A stretch of DNA of 47,182 bases from Flavobacteriaceae bacterium (GTDB taxonomy: Bacteria; Bacteroidota; Bacteroidia; Flavobacteriales; Flavobacteriaceae): NCBI GenBank assembly GCA_028280265.1, contig JANQMD010000006.1, positions 1 to 47,182 of the forward strand. Direction: 5' to 3'. Shown piece after piece: positions 8,317 to 15,324 of the stretch. Each line of letters begins with the position of its first letter. Position 1 is the first letter of the stretch. Below the pieces are notes generated by a model. The model made no database searches. It saw only the letters and a program-made list of their open reading frames with translations, and was not told the origin of the DNA. The translations under genes and the position numbers were made by a program.

Positions 8317-9137
8317 CGACTTCTTCTTCTGCCCATTCTGTTGTTTCTCATTTCAACCATTTTTTTACGGATGGTTGCTGTGTAATCTTTCTTTGTAATT
8401 TCTTGCCCTCTGTCTGGAGCTTGTATTTTAATTTTTTCATCTGAGTTGATTGTGACCTCTGTACATAGGATCACCGTGTCACCTGAACTTACCTCCAAAA
8501 TTAAACCAGGCAATCCCCAATATTCACCAGGACCATGTGATACTGGAATTTGTGGACTATACCACGCTTCTATAGTTGTCATTTTTACTTCAAGTTCACC
8601 TGTTTCTGGATTTTTCTTTGCAGGGCGTAAATCGCTCCAAGAGAAGTTATACCATGCTATTTCCTCAGTAGGAACTGTGGCTGTAGCCTTGTAACAGGTA
8701 TATTGACCGATTTGCTTCGTTTCTGTTCCCATTTCCCATTGAATGCGATATAAATTGTCTTTCACCAAGAATCGTTTCCCATAAAATTCCTGACTTTGAA
8801 TAAGTGTATTGTCTTTTGTATTCTTATACTGATCACCCCTTGAAAAATAGCCTCCCCATGAATCTGTAGCACCTGAAATAGCATCAATTTTTTCGTCTTC
8901 CAAGAACATAGATTCCTGCTTGTTAAAGGTTAGTATATACGTTTTTTCCAGCCTATTTTTTAGACGAGCTTTGATCTGTTTCTTTTGAGCTTCGCTTAAT
9001 CGAGCTCCCCAGTTACCAAGCCTCATTTTCGATTTTGTTAAATAAGTGGCTTTTCCTTGAAACTGTTGCGCATTGGAAATTGTAGAGATGCTTAGAACTA
9101 GAGTTACGAGGGATAATTTAAAAATTAGAGATTTCAT
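8313..9137 (-). CDS. GLPGLI family secreted protein
   Basis: 274 residues from the ATG at 9137, chosen because it begins a good signal peptide (residues 1-23, ending SNAQ); an in-frame upstream start would bury that signal. The family-defining motif is visible as YWGLPGLILEV near residues 203-213. The protein ends in an unusual basic tail (MRNNRMGRRRSR). GLPGLI proteins are exported proteins of Bacteroidota, commonly found near TonB-type receptors; their biochemical role is not established. The gene is convergent with the LytTR regulator and has a duplicated 14-bp element upstream (9150-9184). Together with the barrel gene it may form the output of the two-component system. Confidence 0.88.
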   Translation of the reverse strand: MKSLIFKLSLVTLVLSISTISNAQQFQGKATYLTKSKMRLGNWGARLSEAQKKQIKARLKNRLEKTYILTFNKQESMFLEDEKIDAISGATDSWGGYFSRGDQYKNTKDNTLIQSQEFYGKRFLVKDNLYRIQWEMGTETKQIGQYTCYKATATVPTEEIAWYNFSWSDLRPAKKNPETGELEVKMTTIEAWYSPQIPVSHGPGEYWGLPGLILEVSSGDTVILCTEVTINSDEKIKIQAPDRGQEITKKDYTATIRKKMVEMRNNRMGRRRSR

Positions 9138-9149
9138 GATAATTAATTT

Positions 9150-9184
9150 GTTTAACAAATATATTAAAAAGTTAAACAAATATA
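9150..9184 (-). promoter_or_regulatory. Duplicated -7-like element upstream of the GLPGLI gene
   Basis: GTTTAACAAATATA (9150-9163) and GTTAAACAAATATA (9171-9184) differ at one base and are spaced 21 bp. On the coding (minus) strand each contains TATATTTG, an exact TAnnTTTG box. This may be tandem promoters or a two-site operator; no good TTG -33 was found for either. Confidence 0.45.
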
Positions 9185-9210
9185 ATAATCAAAAGTATAT
9201 TAACACTACT

Positions 9211-9387
9211 TTAACCTCAGTTTGATATAGTTCAAAATGTTGATTTTCAAAATAGTGTCATTCCGACAGAGTGAGAGACGAACGACGAGACATCTCAATT
9301 CAAATAGATTTCTCCTTTTGATTTCGACTAGAGTCTGTATCGAGTTTATCGAGATGCTCAACCACCAGTTCGAAATGACATTGGCTA
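9211..9387. repeat. Dispersed palindromic repeat, family 1, copy A
   Basis: It starts with TTAACCTCAGTTTGATAT, nearly identical to the left end of the copy at 41328-41503. It continues with GTGTCATTCCGACAGAGTG (from 9246) and ends in TTCGAAATGACATT near 9371-9385. The outer arms GTCATTCCGA and TTCGAAATGAC are near-complementary. The centre is longer than in the other copies and includes TTCGACTAGAGTC. Confidence 0.75.
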
Positions 9388-9608
9388 ATGAAAAATATAC
9401 TGACATTATGGTTTTTCGTAAGCATTTTAATTTTGATTGTCACTCCTACGAAGGCAGAAGTCTAGTAAAATATGGATATTTAGATTCCTGCTTATTAGTT
9501 TATCCTGAGCGAGAGCCGAAGGGGAGGAATGACATTGATTTTTAATGATAAAACAAGTAAATATTTGAAAAACAGCTATTAGCATATCGAGCTAACGTTA
9601 ATGAGAAA

Positions 9609-10184
9609 CTATCGACCAGATTGAGATTTGATGTTCGCTTGGCACAATGTTATAATCTTTGCAATTCTTTGTGCTCTTGTAGCTTCTCTCTTCGCTTGAT
9701 TCAACCAATACAAGTAATTTTTCCGATAGCTAGGAGCAAAGTTTTGGTAGTTTTCAAAGGCTTGCAGATTTTTATCAAAAGCCGCTTGTAAATCATCTGG
9801 AATGATACCATTTTCAACATCATCCAATGCAGTCCAAGAGCCATTCTCTTTTCCGATTTCAATAATTTTAAAACCGCTCTCATGCATTAAACTAGCAGCA
9901 GTCAATTCTTTGATGTACTTTTTGTTGAGAGCACTCCAGACACTCTTAGGTTTTCTTGGGCAGAAATATTGCCTTCTCTTTCCATTTCCTAAACTTTTTA
10001 CTGTAGAGTCTATCCAACCAAAACACAAAGCAACTTTCACAGCTTCTTCCCAGCGCATGCTGGGAATTTTAGTTTCTATTTTATAGAAGATGAGGTATAC
10101 TCCTTTAGAAGTATTGTGATATTGTTTTAACCAGTCGTACCAATCAGCATCTCGCTTAAAATACAAATGTTCTTTTTCTTCCAC
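9609..10184 (-). CDS. YdeI/OmpD-associated family protein
   Basis: 191 residues matching the YdeI-like (OmdA) family. The N-terminal half has a DWYDWLKQYH...GVYLIFYK segment, WEEAVKVALCFGWIDS near 45-60 and RRQYFCPRKPKSVWSALNKKYI near 70-92. The C-terminal part has the LNQAKREATRAQRIAKII helix typical of the family. Family members are soluble proteins of uncertain biochemical role, some linked to bacteriocin or peptide resistance in other bacteria. It begins three bases after the stop of the CBM9-like lipoprotein gene, so the two are cotranscribed. Family call is firm; function is unknown. Confidence 0.88.
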   Translation of the reverse strand: MEEKEHLYFKRDADWYDWLKQYHNTSKGVYLIFYKIETKIPSMRWEEAVKVALCFGWIDSTVKSLGNGKRRQYFCPRKPKSVWSALNKKYIKELTAASLMHESGFKIIEIGKENGSWTALDDVENGIIPDDLQAAFDKNLQAFENYQNFAPSYRKNYLYWLNQAKREATRAQRIAKIITLCQANIKSQSGR

Positions 10185-10187
10185 TGA

Positions 10188-10916
10188 TTATTTTTTTAAC
10201 TCTATGGTGCCAAAAATTCCTGCGTCTTTCCAACCTCGATCTTTGTCTTCTCCCTCAACAACCTCTGAACCAATAAAATTTTCTCGATGTTCACTGCCAT
10301 CATTATCGCAATAAGCAATGGCAAATCCGATCTCTTTCCCCTCAAAAAGAGTTACTTTTTTATTCTCTTTGCCATACTCGAAAGTGTCAGGGTATAAATC
10401 GATTTTAAATTCCCAGATAGAAGTATTTCCATTCGTAATTCGTTTGGATTCCATGTGATCATTGAAAAGCTTAGGAGTATTTTCAGCAATGATGTCAACA
10501 ACATTTCCATCTAAATCGATATGGTATGCAAAAGCATTATGATTGAATTGATGATCTCCATCACTATTATCCTCGTCAATAAAAATCTCAACACAATCTT
10601 CATCCCACCAGCGCTCTAAGGGATTTTTAAAACGATTCACCAATGAGTCGTCCTGAATTTCAACGAGAACGAATAAAGATTCTTGAGTCCATGATAGTTT
10701 ATAGCGACCTTTAAAATCAGATGAATTTACAGGTTTACCAAGCCAAACCTGATCTATGGGAAGCCAAGGTGCCTTTTTCCATGTTGTTTCATCGGCTTTC
10801 CCGTCAATAGATATTGTGTCTACAGCTTTTGATATTTTGCCATGATCATTTGTGGGATTACAAGCCAAAAAAAATGAGATGGTTAGAAAGTAAAATAGAT
10901 GTTGTTTTTGTTTCAT
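10188..10916 (-). CDS. CBM9-like lipoprotein
   Basis: 242 residues from the ATG at 10916. This start is preferred over one 17 codons upstream because it begins a lipoprotein signal peptide with the lipobox FFLAC (Cys19). The mature domain resembles the carbohydrate-binding CBM9-like fold: IDGKADETTWKKAPW, the SWTQESLFVLVEIQDDSL strand pair and WWDEDCVEIFIDEDNSDGD, an acidic, probably calcium-binding segment. It would sit on a membrane surface and bind sugar or glycan. The gene is followed after three bases by the YdeI-like gene. Confidence 0.8.
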   Translation of the reverse strand: MKQKQHLFYFLTISFFLACNPTNDHGKISKAVDTISIDGKADETTWKKAPWLPIDQVWLGKPVNSSDFKGRYKLSWTQESLFVLVEIQDDSLVNRFKNPLERWWDEDCVEIFIDEDNSDGDHQFNHNAFAYHIDLDGNVVDIIAENTPKLFNDHMESKRITNGNTSIWEFKIDLYPDTFEYGKENKKVTLFEGKEIGFAIAYCDNDGSEHRENFIGSEVVEGEDKDRGWKDAGIFGTIELKK

Positions 10917-11029
10917 TTTGTTTTTATTAAGGTCTCGATCTCGACTTACTTTATAAGTTGCCTTCATTCAAAAAAAATACATTTTGAATTCGACAATGCT
11001 CGATATGACAGCTCGACCTGATTTCATAA

Positions 11030-12361
11030 TTAATTTCTTAGAATTCCAGATGGGAAACTTACAATGCTTTCATGTCCGTCTTTGCCAATAGCAGCCACAC
11101 CAAATAAAAAATTATCAATAACAATTCCTTTCAAAGTATGCTCCGTTTTACCTTCAACATAAATGTAATGATCCCAGGTAGGAGAGGTGGTATCTCTAAA
11201 ATAGACTTTGTAGCCTTTAGCTCCATCAACAGCATCCCATTTTAATTTTGCAGCGGGTCTTACAATACCTCCAATTCGAACATTCTTGGGAGAGGCAGGA
11301 GCCCATGCAATACTTGCTAAGTTAATAGCATTTACGGCAGTTAATTTTTTAGCGTATGGAAAGTTGACAAACTTCAACTTATCTCCATATTCAATGCCAT
11401 TTTCATTGCGAATATCTTGATGTTGCTGCGTGTAATTTTCGTGCATTTCCATGATACGAATTCCAGCAAATCCAGCATCATTAAAAGGTCTGTGATGCCC
11501 ACCACGACCAAAACGATCCAATCGATAAATCATTTTAGGGTTCATTTCTGGCATGTATGTTTTGGTGGTATTGTATATGTATCTAGCCAGTTGACGAGAA
11601 ATTCCATCTACTTCACCGCCATAAAAACGACGTGATCGCCTTTGCCGTTCTGTTTCGGTAGGAGGAACCGGCTCAGAGAAGATTCTAAATGTACGATTAT
11701 CAATCACTCCATCTACTCCTTTAATATTTCCAATCATATCGTTGTTGAGAATGCCTATAATATCCCAGTCTTTTTCTTTTGCATAAGCGGCCAACCCTTT
11801 TCCTCCATAGAGTCCTTGTTCTTCACCCGATAAACCTACGTAGATGATGCTGCTTTCAAACTGGTATTTTGATAAAACTCTAGCTGCTTCAATGGCCCCT
11901 GCCATTCCAGAAGCATTGTCATTAGCACCCGGAGAGTCGGAGGTATAATTGTTTGGGTCCGAAACCCGTGAATCAATATCCCCACTCATGATGATGTATC
12001 GATTGGGGTATTTGGTTCCTTTTTGAATCGCAACTACGTTTACAACCATCACATCCTTCACAATGCGCCTTCCATCTTTTTTTACCAAATCTTTTTGGAA
12101 GAAAACATCGAGACAATTATTACAATCAGAAGATATCTTATCGAATTCTGATTTGATCCATCGACGTGCTGCTCCAATTCCTCGTGTATTGGAAACAGTA
12201 TCACTTAAAGTATGTCGAGTCCCAAAGTTTGCAAGGGTTGTAATGTCTTTTTTTATTCTCTCAACATTAACATCATTGATTATGTCATAAATTCTCGTAT
12301 CAGTTTGTGCTAATACAATTCCTGAGGTAAGGAAGAATAATGCGAAGCCTAGTTTTTTCAT
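11030..12361 (-). CDS. M28-family metallopeptidase with C-terminal Fn3-like domain
   Basis: 443 residues with a signal peptide (1-19, ending LAQ). The peptidase domain spans about 30-345. Metal-site motifs in order are SGDIDSR (126-132), PGANDNASG (D148), GEEQG (E180/E181), NNDMIG (D208) and GHHRPFND (H290). In most M28 enzymes the first motif is GHxDS; here Asp128 stands where the ligand His is expected. Residues 357-440 look like a fibronectin type III-like beta-sandwich. It probably cleaves peptides in the periplasm or outside the cell. The start overlaps the stop of the upstream membrane-protein gene by four bases (ATGA), so translation is probably coupled. Confidence 0.88.
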   Translation of the reverse strand: MKKLGFALFFLTSGIVLAQTDTRIYDIINDVNVERIKKDITTLANFGTRHTLSDTVSNTRGIGAARRWIKSEFDKISSDCNNCLDVFFQKDLVKKDGRRIVKDVMVVNVVAIQKGTKYPNRYIIMSGDIDSRVSDPNNYTSDSPGANDNASGMAGAIEAARVLSKYQFESSIIYVGLSGEEQGLYGGKGLAAYAKEKDWDIIGILNNDMIGNIKGVDGVIDNRTFRIFSEPVPPTETERQRRSRRFYGGEVDGISRQLARYIYNTTKTYMPEMNPKMIYRLDRFGRGGHHRPFNDAGFAGIRIMEMHENYTQQHQDIRNENGIEYGDKLKFVNFPYAKKLTAVNAINLASIAWAPASPKNVRIGGIVRPAAKLKWDAVDGAKGYKVYFRDTTSPTWDHYIYVEGKTEHTLKGIVIDNFLFGVAAIGKDGHESIVSFPSGILRN

Positions 12362-13707
12362 TGTTTGTTTGTTTTAAAGTTCCAGAATGGAATTTTTACG
12401 ATGGGTGTATCGATCGTATCTTTCTTTTTGATTCGGATAAATTTTCTTGTAACTTCTAGTAAATGTTTGCCCGGTTTGAGTGTGTCTATATTTACATACG
12501 TTTCGAATCCAAGCTTTTTGTATGAGTTTGAAGAACCTACAAATTCTGTTTTACAATGTTTTTTGTCGATGTAAACTTTATAGTATTCGTTGAAAATTTT
12601 AAAGTATTCTTTTCTAATACTGTCTCTCTTTTCTCTTCCTCTCCATTCTTCATTGTCAAAAACAACCACATCCGATTTATAACCTCTCCGATCCTTGTTG
12701 GGTTTTAATTCAGGTTTGTAACGAAACAGACGATCTTCTACTCTTTCTTCATAAATCATAAATATTTTTAGATAGGGATCTGTAATTGCCCGCGATTGAA
12801 TAGAAGCTACATCTATAAAGTCGTTTTCCTTACTCATCAAGTCTTCATAGTTCCCATAATTGGCATAATTGTTTGAAGATCTTAATTTAAAATGCATAAA
12901 GTTAGAATCGTTATAATAAAAAGAGAAAAGGTATAAAATACCTACATAAGTTGGTACTAAAACCCAACTCAACCTTCTTCCAAAGCGATTGTCTAAGAAG
13001 TTATATACTAGGGGCCTGTATAGGAAAGAAAGCGTTACGTAGCTAAAAATCTTATAGATAGGATAATAGAAGAATGTTGTCCATTTTTTTCTTTTCAAAA
13101 AGCCCTGTGTTACAAAATCTATGAAGGTGAAAAACATTCCTAAGAGTGTAAACAAGATCAATCCGATTCCTGTCCATTGGAAGACATCTTCCCAAGTTCC
13201 TGAAAAATCAGGATCCAAGAAAAGAAGAACAATCACCAATAACAAAATGACAAAGGTGAAGCTTGCCAGAAAGTAAAAAATAAATATGAAAGAAACGGCA
13301 AAAACAATACTACAATAGTTTTCTAAAGTTGCAATGTATTTGTCAAAAGATCCAATTTTCTTTTGAAGGTAGTCAGTGAATTTTTTGGAATAATTGAGCT
13401 CATCATAATCAATATCACCAGAGACATAACGTAACCCCAGAGCACCAATCCACAACCCTCTTAGAACTACATGTATGAGTAGGTTAGCGATGAGGATCCA
13501 ACAAGAAATTTGTGCTGCAAACCAGATTAGAGTATCTGCAATTTTTTTTTCATGTTGTGCAATATCAAATTTTAAAGCAATGCTTTCTGTTGCGGAAAAT
13601 AATCCAAAAATGGCAAAACCAGAAATTAGCAGTTCTAGTTGCCAGCTTTCTTGTTGAAGTTTGTCTAGAAGTTCTTTAAAGGCGGAGTTCTTGTAGTCTT
13701 TGCTCAT
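12358..13707 (-). CDS. Large multi-pass membrane protein of unknown function
   Basis: 449 residues, no family recognised. Hydrophobic segments lie near 27-47, 63-90, 130-165 (probably two), 180-200 and 245-268. The C-terminal ~180 residues are soluble, charged and rich in Arg/Lys/Asp. A YDELNYSKKFTDYLQKK loop lies between the second and third segments. Overlap of its stop with the M28 peptidase start (ATGA) indicates one operon, so it may anchor or assist that peptidase, but this rests on position only. The start follows the terminator hairpin at 13753-13795. Confidence 0.75.
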   Translation of the reverse strand: MSKDYKNSAFKELLDKLQQESWQLELLISGFAIFGLFSATESIALKFDIAQHEKKIADTLIWFAAQISCWILIANLLIHVVLRGLWIGALGLRYVSGDIDYDELNYSKKFTDYLQKKIGSFDKYIATLENYCSIVFAVSFIFIFYFLASFTFVILLLVIVLLFLDPDFSGTWEDVFQWTGIGLILFTLLGMFFTFIDFVTQGFLKRKKWTTFFYYPIYKIFSYVTLSFLYRPLVYNFLDNRFGRRLSWVLVPTYVGILYLFSFYYNDSNFMHFKLRSSNNYANYGNYEDLMSKENDFIDVASIQSRAITDPYLKIFMIYEERVEDRLFRYKPELKPNKDRRGYKSDVVVFDNEEWRGREKRDSIRKEYFKIFNEYYKVYIDKKHCKTEFVGSSNSYKKLGFETYVNIDTLKPGKHLLEVTRKFIRIKKKDTIDTPIVKIPFWNFKTNKQ

Positions 13708-13752
13708 TCTTATGAAATTGCTTAAAGATACTGACTTTTACAAAAAAGAGAA

Positions 13753-13795
13753 AACCAACACAAAATCTAAACATATTTAGAAATTGTGTTGGCTT
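13753..13795 (-). terminator. Terminator after the DUF6249 gene
   Basis: Long hairpin with arms 13753-13771 and 13776-13795 (core CCAACACAA / TTGTGTTGG, inner TCTAAA / TTTAGA, a 2-bp internal mismatch and a CATA loop). On the minus strand it is followed by TTTTCTCTTTTTT. It separates the DUF6249 gene from the downstream membrane-protein/peptidase operon. Confidence 0.8.
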
Positions 13796-13817
13796 TAGGT
13801 CTGGTTAAATTGAAATG

Positions 13818-14189
13818 TTAGTTCAGTCTGTCTTGCTCTTCTTTGTCTAACTTTTTTGTTAATGTAAACCCTACAAAAAGGGCAATACCAGCCATAAGGA
13901 ATATAACTCCCGGATACAATGCATCTTCATAGAAGTTGAATGCTGATTCTAAAATCATGGCTGTTAAAACTCCTACACCAATTCCCATAAGCAATACGGC
14001 AATGTTTAGGATAAAAACTTTTGAGTAAGAGGCCGTCCCTCTTTTAGATTCTCTAGAGAAAATTTTGGCATCTACTCCTTTTTCAATCAATGCCAATCGT
14101 TCTCTGTTTCTTGTAGTAAAGTATAAATAGAAGACTCCAAAGATAGCTCCGAAGATGACTAGTAAAATAAATATTGGTTCTGCGTCCAT
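13818..14189 (-). CDS. DUF6249-type small membrane protein
   Basis: 123 residues. A first membrane segment (about 5-24) is followed by the TRNRERLALIEKGVDA motif, typical of DUF6249 proteins that often lie next to ECF sigma genes in Bacteroidota. Two more membrane segments lie near 58-80 and 91-110. The end is charged (KKLDKEEQDRLN). It is divergent from the sigma factor gene and preceded by a promoter that mirrors the sigma gene's own (TGTAACC-N17-GTCAT). This suggests that it is a target, and perhaps a feedback component, of that sigma factor. Family assignment is from memory of the motif. Confidence 0.75.
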   Translation of the reverse strand: MDAEPIFILLVIFGAIFGVFYLYFTTRNRERLALIEKGVDAKIFSRESKRGTASYSKVFILNIAVLLMGIGVGVLTAMILESAFNFYEDALYPGVIFLMAGIALFVGFTLTKKLDKEEQDRLN

Positions 14190-14230
14190 AATGATAATAT
14201 TTTAATGATTAATTTTAGTATTTGTTCAGT

Positions 14231-14259
14231 ATGACAGACATATTGAAAAAGAGGTTACA
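14231..14259 (-). promoter_or_regulatory. ECF-type promoter of the DUF6249 gene
   Basis: On the minus strand: TGTAACC (14253-14259), a 17-base spacer and GTCAT (14231-14235), about 41 bases before the DUF6249 start. The same two boxes with the same spacing lie in mirror orientation in front of the sigma gene. Confidence 0.65.
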
Positions 14260-14292
14260 AAAAAATGTAAAAAAATTTTTTTCACTATATTT

Positions 14293-14321
14293 TGTAACCT
14301 GTAGTAAAAGAAAACAGTCAT
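14293..14321 (+). promoter_or_regulatory. ECF-type promoter of the sigma factor gene
   Basis: TGTAACC (14293-14299), a 17-base spacer and GTCAT (14317-14321). Only 9 bases separate it from the ATG at 14331, so the transcript would be nearly leaderless. The -35 boxes of this and the mirrored promoter form the perfect inverted repeat GGTTACAAAA / TTTTGTAACC (14253-14262, 14290-14299). Confidence 0.65.
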
Positions 14322-14330
14322 TGTATTATA

Positions 14331-14915
14331 ATGACAGCTGACAACGACCAACTAAGCATTCAAAAAGTACTAGAAGGAGATACCAATTCCTTTGCTATTC
14401 TTGTAGATAAATACAAGGATATGGTCTTTTCTTTGGCACTGAAAGTCATGAAAAATAGGGAAGAGGCGGAGGAAGTATCTCAAGACAGTTTTGTAAAAGC
14501 GTTTCGCTCTTTAAAGAATTTTAAAGGAGATGCAAAATTTTCTACTTGGTTGTATAAAATTGTATATCACAATTGTATGGATCGAGTAAAAAAGAACGCT
14601 AGAAGATACAATACAGATACTATTGATGAGATTGTTGAAAATAAGATAGAATCGACAGATACTGTTTTAAAGTCGATAGAGAGGAAGGAGAAGGCAGTAT
14701 TTATGGAGGAATGTATGGCAGAACTTCCTGAAGACGAGCGGTCTATATTGTGGCTCTTTTACTATGAAGAGCTGAGTTTAAAAGAAATTATTGATGTAAC
14801 TTCGTATTCTGAGGCTAACATCAAGGTAAAATTACATAGAGCAAGAAAAAAGTTATTGTCTATTGTACAAACGAGAGTAGAACCAGAATTAATCAATCAT
14901 TATGGAAGAAAATAA
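14331..14915 (+). CDS. ECF RNA polymerase sigma factor
   Basis: 194 residues. Region 2 (about 22-90) has LVDKYKDMVFSLALKVMKN, EEAEEVSQDSFVKAF and the FKGDAKFSTWLYKIVYH core-binding/-10 recognition segment. Region 4 (about 128-180) has MAELPEDERSILWLFYYEELSLKEI and the HTH ending ANIKVKLHRARKKL. There is no region 1 or 3, as in ECF sigma factors. Its 3' end overlaps the next gene by 14 bases. The mirrored promoter suggests that it transcribes itself and the divergent DUF6249 gene. Confidence 0.95.
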   Translation: MTADNDQLSIQKVLEGDTNSFAILVDKYKDMVFSLALKVMKNREEAEEVSQDSFVKAFRSLKNFKGDAKFSTWLYKIVYHNCMDRVKKNARRYNTDTIDEIVENKIESTDTVLKSIERKEKAVFMEECMAELPEDERSILWLFYYEELSLKEIIDVTSYSEANIKVKLHRARKKLLSIVQTRVEPELINHYGRK

Positions 14916-15324
14916 AAACACCCAAATAGATTCTTTTTTAAAGAATCATCTACAAGAAATTCCATTAGATAGGCCTTCCAAAGATTTCACGGCCAATATC
15001 ATGGCGTCTATTGCAAAAGAAAAAAGTATTTCTATTGCCTACACACCTTTGATTTCGAAAAAAGTATGGATTCTTATTGCAGCTTGTATTGTAGCCGTAT
15101 TTTTTATTCCTTTTCAAAAAGAGGGAAGTAGCATTTTAGAGAAAATCCCTCTAGATTTTTCCTTTATAGAGAAAATCCCTCAATTCAATATCTCAGGTCT
15201 TTTTGATGGACTTACGATGTCATCTTCTACGTTTTATGGTTTGCTGCTATTTTCGGTAATGGTGATCGCCCAAGTTTTTTATTTAAAAGGATATTTTCAA
15301 AGAAGGTTTACAGGAATTCTATAA
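14902..15324 (+). CDS. Membrane protein, probable anti-sigma partner
   Basis: 140 residues. A soluble N-terminus (about 1-50, beginning MEENKNTQIDSFLKNHLQEI and including PSKDFTANIMASI) precedes membrane segments near 52-68 and 110-128. The order sigma gene, then an overlapping gene (14 bases) for a small protein with a cytoplasmic N-terminus and membrane anchor, is the usual layout for a sigma/anti-sigma pair. No zinc-binding HxxxCxxC motif is present, so it is not a classical ZAS-type anti-sigma. Role inferred from position and topology. Its stop overlaps the convergent propeller gene by six bases. Confidence 0.7.
   Translation: MEENKNTQIDSFLKNHLQEIPLDRPSKDFTANIMASIAKEKSISIAYTPLISKKVWILIAACIVAVFFIPFQKEGSSILEKIPLDFSFIEKIPQFNISGLFDGLTMSSSTFYGLLLFSVMVIAQVFYLKGYFQRRFTGIL

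Larger units (their letters stand above)
9138..9608. other. Repeat-filled intergenic region, no gene
   Basis: 471 bases hold the GLPGLI upstream region, a palindromic repeat (9211-9387) and a further fragment near 9500-9535 (CTGAGCGAGAGCCGAAGG, then GGAATGACATTGATT). The open frame that crosses it consists mostly of translated repeat and is not credible as a gene. Confidence 0.6.

Noticed and set aside
9237..9545. Open frame of about 100 codons in the intergenic region after the GLPGLI gene
   Set aside because: Most of it translates palindromic repeats (for example SFRQSERR and YPEREPKGRND), and it has no conserved features.
10968..11029. Repeat fragment with TTCGACAATGCTCG between the peptidase and the CBM9 gene
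   Set aside because: Resembles the dispersed TTCGAC repeat, but the match is too short to call a copy.
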